Below are positions 24,169 to 32,276 of a stretch of DNA of 64,000 bases, piece after piece; the stretch's first letter is position 1; each line of letters starts with the position of its first letter. The notes under the pieces are model-generated. The model worked only from the letters and a program-made list of their open reading frames with translations, made no database searches and had not been told where the DNA came from. The position numbers and the translations under genes were made by a program. The stretch comes from Acidimicrobiia bacterium (GTDB lineage Bacteria; Actinomycetota; Acidimicrobiia; IMCC26256; JAMXLJ01), in NCBI GenBank assembly GCA_035651955.1, contig DASRES010000016.1, positions 35,838 to 99,837 of the forward strand, written 5' to 3'.

Positions 24169-24773
24169 CGACGTCGACCGCCGTCCCGACCGGGAACACC
24201 TACGACAAGTACGCGAGCGCGAACCCGATCGAGCGCCGTCTCATGGCCCGGTTCATGGCCCGCTTCGACGCGATGCTCCCGGTCCGCACACCCGCCCGCG
24301 TCCTCGAGGTCGGCGTCGGCGAAGGGCAGATCGCAGCGCGCGTGAGGGAGCGGTACCCCGGCGCCGCGATTGCGGGCATCGACCTGCCCGACCCGAGCCT
24401 TGCCGACCACTGGCGCACGCGCGCGCTCCCGGGTGCGTTCGCCGACATCGTGGCGCTCCCCTTTCCCGACGCCTCGTTCGACCTCGTGCTCGCGATCGAG
24501 GTGCTCGAGCACGTCCCGCAGCCCGATGCGGCGCTGCGCGAGATCGCGCGCGTCGCGGCGGGTGACGTCCTCGTCTCGGTCCCGCGCGAGCCGTTGTGGC
24601 GGGTCGCGAACATCGCCCGGGGCAAGTACTTGGCCGCGCTCGGCAACACGCCGGGCCACGTACAGCACTGGTCACGGCGGCGCTTCACCGCCGTCGTCGG
24701 CTGCGTGCTCGACGTCACGGCCGTGTCGAACCCGCCGCCGTGGACGATGGTGGCAGCGCGGGTTCGCGCGTAG
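24165..24773 (+). CDS. Class I SAM-dependent methyltransferase
   Basis: A 202-aa methyltransferase. VLEVGVGEGQIAARV (motif I, about 43-57), ADIVALPFPDASFDLVLAIEVLEHV (motifs II-III) and DVLVSVPREPLW are clear. It is coupled by GTGA to the DPM-like glycosyltransferase, so it may modify a lipid-linked sugar or glycan. Its last 59 nt overlap the end of the facing flippase-like gene. Confidence 0.88.
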   Translation: MTTSTAVPTGNTYDKYASANPIERRLMARFMARFDAMLPVRTPARVLEVGVGEGQIAARVRERYPGAAIAGIDLPDPSLADHWRTRALPGAFADIVALPFPDASFDLVLAIEVLEHVPQPDAALREIARVAAGDVLVSVPREPLWRVANIARGKYLAALGNTPGHVQHWSRRRFTAVVGCVLDVTAVSNPPPWTMVAARVRA

Positions 24774-25707
24774 GCGGCCCGTCGGTCGCGCGACCGGCCA
24801 CGGCGGGCTCGGGTCCCGCGCGCCACAGCGCACCGATCCCGGCACCGAGCGCGTCGACGAGCATGAACGCGAGCCGGGCCGTCACCGCGATCGCGGCGCG
24901 CGTCCCGGACGGGATCCCGCCGCCGACGAGCGCGACGAACGCAGCTTCACGGACGCCGATGCCGCCGGGGACCGGTACGAGCACGAACCCCGCGACCCAC
25001 GAGATCATCGCCGCGGGCGCGATCGTCAACCACGACGCGTGCGCGGTGAACGCGCGGGCGATGCACCACGTCGCGGTGCCGATCAGCAACCAGCTCGGCA
25101 CGTACTCGAGCACCAGCCGCAACGACGACGACCACCGCGGCACGACGACGGGCAGGTCACGCTTCAGGAGCCGTTCCGCGCGCGCGACGAGCCAGCCCAG
25201 CAGCCGGTGGTGCAGCAGCGCGATGCCGACGGGCAGCAGGACGAGCACCCAGAGCCAGGCCGTCGCGCCACCGTGCAGGAACCGCAACGGGAGCAACACC
25301 GCGGCGACCAGCATCCCCGCGAGGTACAGCGCGCCCAGCGAGAGCGCGACGCTCGCGTACGAAGCGGGCCGCGGGATGCCGCCGCGCCGGACGAGCTCCG
25401 CACGGCCGACGACGGGCCAGATGCCGCCGGGCACGTACTTGCCGATCTCGCCCACGAAGTACCAGACGATCGTGGCCCGGAACGTGACGTCCGCACCGAG
25501 GAGTGCGAGCGCGCGCCGCCACGGCAGCGCGATCGCGACCATCCCGAGCGCGGCGATCGCACCACCGGCCGCGAGCCAGGCGACGTTCGCGTCGTCGATC
25601 GACCGGCGGACGTCGGTCCACTGCGACGCGATCGCGCGTACGACGAACACACCGCCCGCGATCGCGATGAGGATGCCGACGGCCGTCGTGAGTCGGGCGA
25701 GGTGCAC
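24715..25707 (-). CDS. Lysylphosphatidylglycerol synthase-like/AglD flippase-domain membrane protein
   Basis: A 330-aa polytopic protein of the LPG-synthase transmembrane (UPF0104/AglD) family, which contributes to lipid or lipid-linked sugar handling. WYFVGEIGKYVPGGIWPVVGR (about 85-105) and VPVPGGIGVREAAFVAL (about 260-276) are the two hallmark blocks. About eight helices are predicted, with a Pro-rich cytoplasmic tail. GTG at 25707 is the likely start. Its neighbours (DPM-like GT2, methyltransferase, GT39-like enzymes) suggest a shared envelope glycan pathway. Confidence 0.85.
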   Translation of the reverse strand: MHLARLTTAVGILIAIAGGVFVVRAIASQWTDVRRSIDDANVAWLAAGGAIAALGMVAIALPWRRALALLGADVTFRATIVWYFVGEIGKYVPGGIWPVVGRAELVRRGGIPRPASYASVALSLGALYLAGMLVAAVLLPLRFLHGGATAWLWVLVLLPVGIALLHHRLLGWLVARAERLLKRDLPVVVPRWSSSLRLVLEYVPSWLLIGTATWCIARAFTAHASWLTIAPAAMISWVAGFVLVPVPGGIGVREAAFVALVGGGIPSGTRAAIAVTARLAFMLVDALGAGIGALWRAGPEPAVAGRATDGPPTREPALPPSSTAAGSTRP

Positions 25708-25748
25708 GCGCTTCAGGACCCAGCAGCGTACAGGGCACTGTGACCGGA

Positions 25749-25754
25749 TACGGT
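25749..25754 (+). promoter_or_regulatory. -10 element of the nitroreductase gene (leaderless)
   Basis: TACGGT ends 8 nt before the GTG at 25763. Confidence 0.5.
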
Positions 25755-25762
25755 CGGGCCTC

Positions 25763-26413
25763 GTGCGTCTCGAGGACGTCGACGAGCTGCTGACCACGAC
25801 GCGAGCCGTCCGGCGCCGGCTCGACCTCACCCGTCCCGTCGACGCTGCGCTGCTCCGTGATTGCCTGGCACTCGCGCTCCAGGCCCCGACCGGCGGGAAC
25901 GACCAGAGCTGGCACTTCGTCGTCGTCACCGACGACGCGACGCGCGCCGCGCTCGCCGACGTGTACCGGCGCGCGGCGGTCGCATATGCCACGCGCACGC
26001 GCGGCACGCGCAAGCGCGTCCGGACGCTCGACGACGCGGAACGGGCGACGCGCCGGCGCGTCCTCGCGTCCTCGGGCTACCTGTACGAGCACATCCACGA
26101 GGTGCCCGCGCTCGTCGTGCCGTGCCTCGACGGCCGGTTCGACGGCGCGCCGGTCGCGGATCAGGCGACGGCGTTCGGGTCGATCCTCCCGGCAGTCTGG
26201 AGCTTCATGCTCGCGGCCCGCTCGCGCGGGCTCGGTACCTCGTGGACGACCGCGCACCTCGAGCTGGAGCGCGAGGCCGCAGTCGTGCTCGGGATCCCCT
26301 TCGACGACGTCACGCAGGTCGCGTTGGTGCCCGTCGCCCACACCGTCGGCGACCAGTTCCGACCCGCGTCACGCCGTCCGCTCGACGACGTCGTGCACTG
26401 GGACCGCTGGTAG
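25763..26413 (+). CDS. Nitroreductase-family flavoprotein
   Basis: A 216-aa FMN-dependent oxidoreductase. TTRAVRRRLDLTRPVD (about 11-26) is the phosphate/FMN-binding N-terminus, LALQAPTGGNDQSWHFVVV (about 40-58) the central motif, and RSRGLGTSWTT (about 156-166) the C-terminal flavin contact. The usual S at the TRRSVR position is A, a common variation. GTG at 25763 is preceded by TACGGT. Much longer in-frame starts upstream run antisense through the flippase-like gene and are rejected. Substrate unknown. Confidence 0.9.
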   Translation: MRLEDVDELLTTTRAVRRRLDLTRPVDAALLRDCLALALQAPTGGNDQSWHFVVVTDDATRAALADVYRRAAVAYATRTRGTRKRVRTLDDAERATRRRVLASSGYLYEHIHEVPALVVPCLDGRFDGAPVADQATAFGSILPAVWSFMLAARSRGLGTSWTTAHLELEREAAVVLGIPFDDVTQVALVPVAHTVGDQFRPASRRPLDDVVHWDRW

Positions 26414-26416
26414 GCG

Positions 26417-27415
26417 TCATCTCCCGCGCGTCACCGCGACGGCGACGGCTCCCGCGAGCGCGGCCGCCGCACCGGCCAGGAGCCCGCGCCGGTGGCTCGT
26501 GTACCACCACTGGTAGCTGCGGTCCTTCGCCGTCGCATCGAACTCGCCGTGCGCGCCGTAGTCCTCGGTCTCGTCGGCCGGGTTCCACAGGTTCGCGGGG
26601 CGACCCGGGCTCTTCGGCTCCTTGGTCTGCTGGCTCTTGAACCCGGTGCGCGCGAGGTAGCGGTCGAGCAGCCCGGGGATGATCGCGTTGCCCGCGATCG
26701 TCGCGGCCGTGCTGCCGCCGACGTAGTACTCGCGCCGGTTCGGGTGCTCGGCCGCGTACAGCACGCCACGGGCGGCGACCTCGGGCTGGAAGATCGGCGG
26801 GACGGGCTGCGGATGGTTGGGCAGGCGCGACAGCACCCAGCTGAACTGCGGCGTGTTCAAGCCGGGTAGCTGCACCATCGTGATCTTCACGTTGGTGCCC
26901 TCGTGCATCAGCTCGGTCCGGAGGGCCTCCGTGAAGCCCTTGATCGCGTGCTTGGCGCCGCAATACGCGGACTGGAGCGGGATGCCGCGGTACGCGAGCG
27001 CCGAGCCGACCTGGACGATCACGCCACGATCGCGCGGGAGCATGTGGTCGAGCGCGACTCGCGTGCCGTGCACCTGGCCGAAGTACGTCACCGCGGTCGT
27101 GCGACGGAACTCCGACGGGTCGATGTCCGTGAACTTCGCGAACACCGAGCTGAACGCGTCGTTGACCCACACGTCGATCGGGCCGAGCTCGCGCTCGACC
27201 TGCTGCGCCGCCGCGACGACCTGGTCGTACTCCGCGACGTCGGTCGGGACCGCGCACGCACGCCGACCTGCGCTCTCGACGTCCTTTGCCGCGGCGTCGA
27301 GCCCGCCGGCACCCCGGGCGAGCAGGCCGACGTCGTACCCCGCGTCTGCGAACGCGCGGACGCAGGCCCGTCCGACGCCCGCGCTGGCTCCGGTGATGAC
27401 TGCGACCCGTGCCAT
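26417..27415 (-). CDS. Short-chain dehydrogenase/reductase with C-terminal membrane segment
   Basis: A 332-aa SDR. TGASAGVGRA (about 8-17) binds NAD(P), SALAYRGIPLQSAYCGAKHAIKGF (about 137-160) holds the catalytic Ser, Tyr and Lys, and LPGLNTPQF follows. The usual NNAG is NDAF. After the SDR domain come about 70 extra residues (NLWNPADETEDYGAHGEFD, DRSYQWWYTSHRR) and a final hydrophobic helix. It lies 6 nt upstream of nothing on its strand except the end of hemerythrin (27422), so the two may be co-transcribed. Confidence 0.9.
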   Translation of the reverse strand: MARVAVITGASAGVGRACVRAFADAGYDVGLLARGAGGLDAAAKDVESAGRRACAVPTDVAEYDQVVAAAQQVERELGPIDVWVNDAFSSVFAKFTDIDPSEFRRTTAVTYFGQVHGTRVALDHMLPRDRGVIVQVGSALAYRGIPLQSAYCGAKHAIKGFTEALRTELMHEGTNVKITMVQLPGLNTPQFSWVLSRLPNHPQPVPPIFQPEVAARGVLYAAEHPNRREYYVGGSTAATIAGNAIIPGLLDRYLARTGFKSQQTKEPKSPGRPANLWNPADETEDYGAHGEFDATAKDRSYQWWYTSHRRGLLAGAAAALAGAVAVAVTRGR

Positions 27416-27421
27416 CGCGAC

Positions 27422-27970
27422 TCAGTGGTCCATCGCGGAGCGGATGGCGTCGCGCGCGCGGTCGGCGATGGCGACGAACGGCCCGGCGACCATGTTCCCG
27501 GTCGCGGACTCCGGTGCCATCTTGTGCGAGTGCGTCGGCGCGGTCTGCTCGGCGGCGCGGAACACCTTCGTCAGGTCGCGGAGCCGGTTCTCGTCGACGG
27601 TGGCCTTCAGGCGCGGGTGCTCCCGCTGTTCCTCGTCCTCGGCATGGTGCAGCACGTCCCGGCGCAGCTGGTCGAACTTCACCCCGAACGCGCTGTCGTT
27701 CACGTCCATGCTCTCGAGCTCGGCGAGGGCCTTCTTGCCCTGGTCCTCCTCCTCGAGCAGCTCGTCCGTGACCGGCCGGCCGTCCTCGGTTCGGCGCAGC
27801 AGCGGGTGCACGACCTCTTCCTCGGCCGTCTCGTGGATCGCGAGCTTGCGGACCAGCGCGTGGAACGCGTCCTCCTTCGCGTCACTGGTCGTCGCCGTCT
27901 CGACGCTCGTCATCATCTGCTTGATCTGCGCGTGATCCTCGAGGATCGCGTCGATGACGTCGTTCGCCAT
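27422..27970 (-). CDS. Hemerythrin HHE-domain protein
   Basis: A 182-aa helical protein with a non-haem di-iron site for O2 or NO sensing, storage or iron handling. The iron ligands fit His13 (LEDHAQIKQ), His37, HETAEEEVVHP (about 46-56) and HHAEDEEQREHP (about 118-129). ATG at 27970 (MANDVIDAILEDH) is chosen; the upstream extension is unlike the family. It is followed 6 nt later by the SDR gene on the same strand. Confidence 0.92.
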   Translation of the reverse strand: MANDVIDAILEDHAQIKQMMTSVETATTSDAKEDAFHALVRKLAIHETAEEEVVHPLLRRTEDGRPVTDELLEEEDQGKKALAELESMDVNDSAFGVKFDQLRRDVLHHAEDEEQREHPRLKATVDENRLRDLTKVFRAAEQTAPTHSHKMAPESATGNMVAGPFVAIADRARDAIRSAMDH

Positions 27971-28096
27971 GGCCCTCTCCGTCCCTCTTGGTCGACTCCG
28001 CTCCGGCGTCCCGGCCTCCGGCCACGCCTGCGCTACGTCTCCGTTGCGGTCGAGTTCTTGCATCCCCGCCACGGGCCCGGCTCAATCGTGGGCCGG

Positions 28097-28102
28097 TACG
28101 CT
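28097..28102 (+). promoter_or_regulatory. -10 element of the 28111 operon (leaderless)
   Basis: TACGCT ends 8 nt before the ATG at 28111. Confidence 0.5.
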
Positions 28103-28110
28103 CCCCGCCG

Positions 28111-28752
28111 ATGAACTTCGTGGGCCACCTCGCGCTGGCCGCGCCGCGCGGACGATCGCAGCCGGAGTTCGCGCTCGGTGCGGCGTTGCCGGACTTCGCG
28201 GCGATGGCCGGGGTGCGGTTGACGGCGGCCGGCGGCGCCGTCGGTGCGGGCATCGCGCACCACCGCGCGTGTGACGAGGTGTTCCACGCACACCCGTGGT
28301 TCACCGCGCGCTGCTACGCCCTGCGCGACGCGCTGCTCGCGTCCGGCGTGCCGCGCGGACCGGCGCGCGCCTGCGCGCACGCCGGAGTGGAGCTGCTCCT
28401 CGACGGCGCGCTGATGACGGACGAGCAGGTACGGACACAGGTCGACGACGTGTTCGCGCGCGCCTCGGACGCGCCGCGCGACGTCGTCGAGATCGCTCCG
28501 GCGCCGGACCGCGACCGCTGGCGCGGCGCGCTGGTTCGCATCACGACGACGCTCGACCCGGGTCGTTACGCGGACGTCCGGTTCGCCGCCGAGCGGCTGC
28601 GCCGCATGACCGCCAGGAGGCCGCGGCTCGCGCTCCCCGTGGAGGACCTCGGCACGGTGGCGGCACAGCTCGCGGCAATTCGGTCCGACGTCGTGTCGAC
28701 CGCGCAGGACGTCGTCGACGACGTCGCCGGCCGCCTCGGGAACGACACGTGA
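28111..28752 (+). CDS. Possible acyl carrier protein phosphodiesterase-like (AcpH/DUF479) protein
   Basis: A 213-aa protein beginning MNFVGHLALAAP, with LGAALPDFAAMAG (about 29-41) and HHRACDEVFHAHPWF (about 54-68). This order of His/Asp motifs resembles AcpH, which removes phosphopantetheine from ACP, and the HD-like hydrolase fold. Identity is not strong, so the function is tentative. GTGA overlap couples it to an amidohydrolase. The start is supported by TACGCT 8 nt upstream. Confidence 0.6.
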   Translation: MNFVGHLALAAPRGRSQPEFALGAALPDFAAMAGVRLTAAGGAVGAGIAHHRACDEVFHAHPWFTARCYALRDALLASGVPRGPARACAHAGVELLLDGALMTDEQVRTQVDDVFARASDAPRDVVEIAPAPDRDRWRGALVRITTTLDPGRYADVRFAAERLRRMTARRPRLALPVEDLGTVAAQLAAIRSDVVSTAQDVVDDVAGRLGNDT

Positions 28753-30200
28753 GCGACCGGTTCGTGCCGTCGGCGCAGACGCGCGGTGTCCGCGCCCGTC
28801 TGGACCATCCCGTCATCGACTCGGACGGGCACCTCGTCGAGTTCCTCCCCGTGATCCGGGACAACGTGGTCGAGCTCGCCGGTGAGACCGTCGCGCGTGA
28901 GGTCGACCGGATGGTGCACGCGAGCTCGTTGCTGCGCCAGGTGCCACCCGGCGACGCGCGCCGCGCGATCGGGCGGACGCGCAGCCCGTGGTGGGGCCTC
29001 CCGTCGGCGAACACGCTCGACCGCGCGACCGCGATGCTCCCCGCGCTCCTGTATCGCCGACTCGACGAGATCGGGATCGACTTCGCGGTGCTCTACCCGA
29101 CGTACGGGCTCACCGTGACGGCGTACCCCGGTGACGAGCTGCGTCGTGCGATGGCGCGCGCCTGCAACACGTACTACGCGCAGGCGTACGGACCGTACGC
29201 GGACCGGCTCGCCCCGGTCGCGTGCATCCCGACGTTCACACCGGAGGAGGCCGTCGACGAGCTGGAGTACGCCGTCGGCGAGCTCGGGTTGAAGGCGGTG
29301 ATGCTCTCGGGCGCCATCCCCCGACCCGTGCCCGGAGTCGACCACCCTGCCGCGCGGTGGATCGACACGCTCGGCCACGACTCGGCGTACGACTACACGC
29401 CGGTGTGGGAGGCGTGCGATCGGCTCGGCGTCGCGGCGACGTTCCACGCGAGCGGACAGGGATGGGGGACGCGCGCGTCGACGACCAACTACATGTACAA
29501 CCACATCGGGAACTTCGCCGCAGCCGGCGAGGGCACCGCGCGGTCGCTGCTCTTCGGCGGCGTTCCCCGTCGATTCCCGCGGTTGCGGTTCGCGTTCCAG
29601 GAGGGCGGGGTCGCGTGGGCGTGCAGCCTGCTCGCCGACTTCCTGGGACACTGGTCGAAGCGCAACCGGGACGCGATCTCCCACTACGACCCCGCCCGCC
29701 TCGACCGGGCACGGCTCGACGCGCTCGTCGACGAGTTCGCCGGCGACGACGTGCGCGCGCGACGCGACCGGATGGACGAGGCGCTCACGATGCTGTCCGA
29801 GCCGGGCGAGGATCCGGCCGTGATCGACGAGTTCGCACAGAGCGGGATCGAGCGACCCGAGGACGTCGTCGACGTCTTCGCGCACCAGTTCTTCTTCGGG
29901 TGCGAGGCCGACGACCCGCTGAACGCGCTCGCGTTCGCGCGGTCGCTGCACCCGCTCGGGGCGCGCCTGCGCGCCGTGTTCGCGTCGGACATCGGCCACT
30001 GGGACGTCCCCGACACGCGCGACGTCCTTCCCGAGGCGTACGAGCTCGTCGTCGACGGCCATCTCACCGAGGACGACTTCGCGGACTTCGTGTTCCGGAA
30101 CCCGGCCGCGCTCTGGAGCGCGGCCAACCCCAAGTTCTTCGCAGGAACCGTCGTCGAGGACGCAGTCCGCGCGTGCGACCGTCAGGAAGGAGCGAGCTGA
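28749..30200 (+). CDS. Amidohydrolase family 2 protein
   Basis: A 483-aa TIM-barrel metal-dependent hydrolase or decarboxylase (ACMSD-like superfamily). VIDSDGHLVEFLP (about 20-32) carries the first metal-ligand region; FHASGQGWG (about 230) the central His; FAFQEGGVAWACSLL the strand before the last ligand; FASDIGHWDVPD (about 413-424) the final Asp. GTG at 28749 overlaps the previous stop (GTGA), and its TGA overlaps the next ATG, giving a three-gene coupled unit. Confidence 0.88.
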   Translation: MSDRFVPSAQTRGVRARLDHPVIDSDGHLVEFLPVIRDNVVELAGETVAREVDRMVHASSLLRQVPPGDARRAIGRTRSPWWGLPSANTLDRATAMLPALLYRRLDEIGIDFAVLYPTYGLTVTAYPGDELRRAMARACNTYYAQAYGPYADRLAPVACIPTFTPEEAVDELEYAVGELGLKAVMLSGAIPRPVPGVDHPAARWIDTLGHDSAYDYTPVWEACDRLGVAATFHASGQGWGTRASTTNYMYNHIGNFAAAGEGTARSLLFGGVPRRFPRLRFAFQEGGVAWACSLLADFLGHWSKRNRDAISHYDPARLDRARLDALVDEFAGDDVRARRDRMDEALTMLSEPGEDPAVIDEFAQSGIERPEDVVDVFAHQFFFGCEADDPLNALAFARSLHPLGARLRAVFASDIGHWDVPDTRDVLPEAYELVVDGHLTEDDFADFVFRNPAALWSAANPKFFAGTVVEDAVRACDRQEGAS

Positions 30201-31366
30201 TGCCGATCGACGGCTTCACGGAACCGGGCTTCGAGCAGGTGCGCGACGCGTTCGCGAAGAACTTCGAGGCGGGTCGCGAGATCGGCGCGGCGTTCTGCGC
30301 GTACCACCGCGGCAGACCGGTCGTGGACCTGTGGGGCGGCGAGACGAACGTCCGCACGCACGCGCCCTGGGAGCGCGACACGATGGTCGTCGTCTTCTCG
30401 ACGACGAAGGGCGCCGCGGCCGTCTGCGCGAACAAGCTGGCGCAGGAGAATCGCCTGGACGTGACCGCGCCCGTCGTCGAGTACTGGCCCGACTTCGGCA
30501 CGGCCGGGAAGACGGGGATCACCGTCGAGCAGCTCCTGTCGCACCAGGCCGGCCTGGCGTGGGTCGACGCACCGCTGACGCTCGACGAGGCGCTCGCGTG
30601 GGAGCCGATGATCCACGCGCTCGAGGACCAGGCACCCGCGTGGGAGCCCGGGACCGCACACGGGTACCACGCGGTCACGTTCGGGTACCTCGTCGGCGAG
30701 GTGGTGCGGCGCGTGACGGGCCGGACGATCGGCACGTACTTCCGCGACGAGGTCGCGCGCCCGCTCGGGCTCGACTTCTGGATCGGCCTGCCCGAGCAGC
30801 ACGAGGCACGGGTCGCCCGCCTCTACGGCGGGATCCTCGGCGAGGCATCTACCTCGCCCGGCGAGGAGGCGCGCTCCTCGATGGCAGACGTGCTCGGACC
30901 CGACTCGATGACGGTCAAGGCGTTGAGCGCCGGAGGCTCGTTCTCGGGTGACGGCATCTTCAACACGCGCGCGATGCACGCCGCCGAGGTCCCTGCCGCC
31001 GCCGGGATCGCGGACGCGCGTTCCGTCGCGCGCATGTACGCGGCGTGCATCGGCGACGTCGACGGCGTGCGCCTGCTGACCGACGCGCAGCTCCGCGACG
31101 CGACGACGCAGCGCACGAGCGGTCCGAACATCGTCCTCATGGACCTCGACCTGCAGTTCGGGCTCGGGTTCATCCTGCCGTCGAGCCTCATCCAGCTCGG
31201 TGGGCCGCGCTCGTTCGGGCACTTCGGTGCGGGCGGCTCGGCCGGGTGGGCGGATCCCGACGCGCAGCTCGCGTTCGGGTACGTGATGAACCGGATGGAG
31301 CTGGGCCTGGCCGGCGACCAGCGCAGCTACACGCTCGTCAACGCGTGCTACGACGCGCTCGCCTGA
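30200..31366 (+). CDS. Serine beta-lactamase-fold esterase
   Basis: A 388-aa class C beta-lactamase/EstB-LipE-type hydrolase. The nucleophile motif is STTK (SxxK, about residue 68), the Tyr motif GYHAV (about 155), and the third motif HFGAGGS (about 342-348). LLSHQAGLAW is also diagnostic. No signal peptide is present, which favours a cytoplasmic carboxylesterase over a lactamase. It overlaps the amidohydrolase stop (TGATG); the two may act in sequence on an ester or lactone intermediate. Confidence 0.9.
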   Translation: MPIDGFTEPGFEQVRDAFAKNFEAGREIGAAFCAYHRGRPVVDLWGGETNVRTHAPWERDTMVVVFSTTKGAAAVCANKLAQENRLDVTAPVVEYWPDFGTAGKTGITVEQLLSHQAGLAWVDAPLTLDEALAWEPMIHALEDQAPAWEPGTAHGYHAVTFGYLVGEVVRRVTGRTIGTYFRDEVARPLGLDFWIGLPEQHEARVARLYGGILGEASTSPGEEARSSMADVLGPDSMTVKALSAGGSFSGDGIFNTRAMHAAEVPAAAGIADARSVARMYAACIGDVDGVRLLTDAQLRDATTQRTSGPNIVLMDLDLQFGLGFILPSSLIQLGGPRSFGHFGAGGSAGWADPDAQLAFGYVMNRMELGLAGDQRSYTLVNACYDALA

Positions 31367-31378
31367 ACGTCCGCGTGA

Positions 31379-32275
31379 TCACGCGAGCGTCGGGAGGACG
31401 CTCGACGCGCCCGCGAGGAACATCGCACCGACGACGAGGCTGCCGACGCCGGTGAGCGCGGAGACGACGAGGTAGGCACGCGAGCCGCGCGACGCGGTCG
31501 CGAACCCGAACGTCGTGGCGAGCGCGACGGCGGTGTTGGCTGCGAACAGCCCGACGAGGAACGCGGCGAGCAACAGCACGCCACCACCCTTCCCGCTCAC
31601 ACCCGCCGCGGTGGCGAACAGCACCACCTGGGTCGGGGTCTCCGCGCCGACGCCGTGCAGCATCCCGACCGTCAGCGCGGTCCCGAAGCCGTACGTGGCG
31701 AACGGGTCCTCCTCCACCTCGACGACGTGGTGGTGCACGTGCCGGTGGCTCTGCGTCACCACGCTCTGCCCCGCCCGTGTGTCGCCCGTCGGCGCGGCGT
31801 GCGTGTGCGGGTGGCGCGCGTCATGTTGGTGCGCGTGGTCGTGCTCGATGACGACGACGCACGACCCGCGCGGCTTCCGGCGCAGGGCCCGCCGCGCGAA
31901 CGCGAACACCAGCATCCAGCGGCTGCGCATCCGGAACGCGCGCCCCTGCTTCGGGAGCTGCACCAGGACGTAGAGGCCGAGCGCGACGAGCGTCGCACCG
32001 ACGACGCGTGCCATCACGTCGTCGATGCCGGACGGAAAGTGCTCCGACAGCGCGATCACGGCGAGCCCGATCGCGAGCACGACCACGCCGTGACCGATCG
32101 CGTACGCCGTCGCGAGCAACATCGAGCGCCGCGGTGCCGGTTGCGCGCCCGTGATGTCGGTGATCGCGGCGAGGTGGTCCCAGTCGAGACCGTGCCGGAA
32201 CCCGAACCCGACCGCCGACGCGACGAGCCCGATGCCGAGCGCGCCCGTTGCGCCCACCACTTCGCCGACCATCAC
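31379..32275 (-). CDS. Nickel/cobalt transporter-like membrane protein with His-rich loop
   Basis: A 298-aa protein with about seven helices. GFGFRHGLDWDHLAAITDITG (about 24-44) resembles the NiCoT signature RHAxDADHI, and MLHGVGAETPTQV (about 206-218) is the second conserved block. Between them lies a cytoplasmic or periplasmic loop with more than a dozen histidines (HDHAHQHDARHPHTH and SHRHVHHH), likely a metal-buffering site. Import or export cannot be decided. It starts 1 nt after the stop of the lipase-maturation-factor-like gene, so they form an operon. Confidence 0.82.
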   Translation of the reverse strand: MMVGEVVGATGALGIGLVASAVGFGFRHGLDWDHLAAITDITGAQPAPRRSMLLATAYAIGHGVVVLAIGLAVIALSEHFPSGIDDVMARVVGATLVALGLYVLVQLPKQGRAFRMRSRWMLVFAFARRALRRKPRGSCVVVIEHDHAHQHDARHPHTHAAPTGDTRAGQSVVTQSHRHVHHHVVEVEEDPFATYGFGTALTVGMLHGVGAETPTQVVLFATAAGVSGKGGGVLLLAAFLVGLFAANTAVALATTFGFATASRGSRAYLVVSALTGVGSLVVGAMFLAGASSVLPTLA

Positions 32276-32276
32276 G

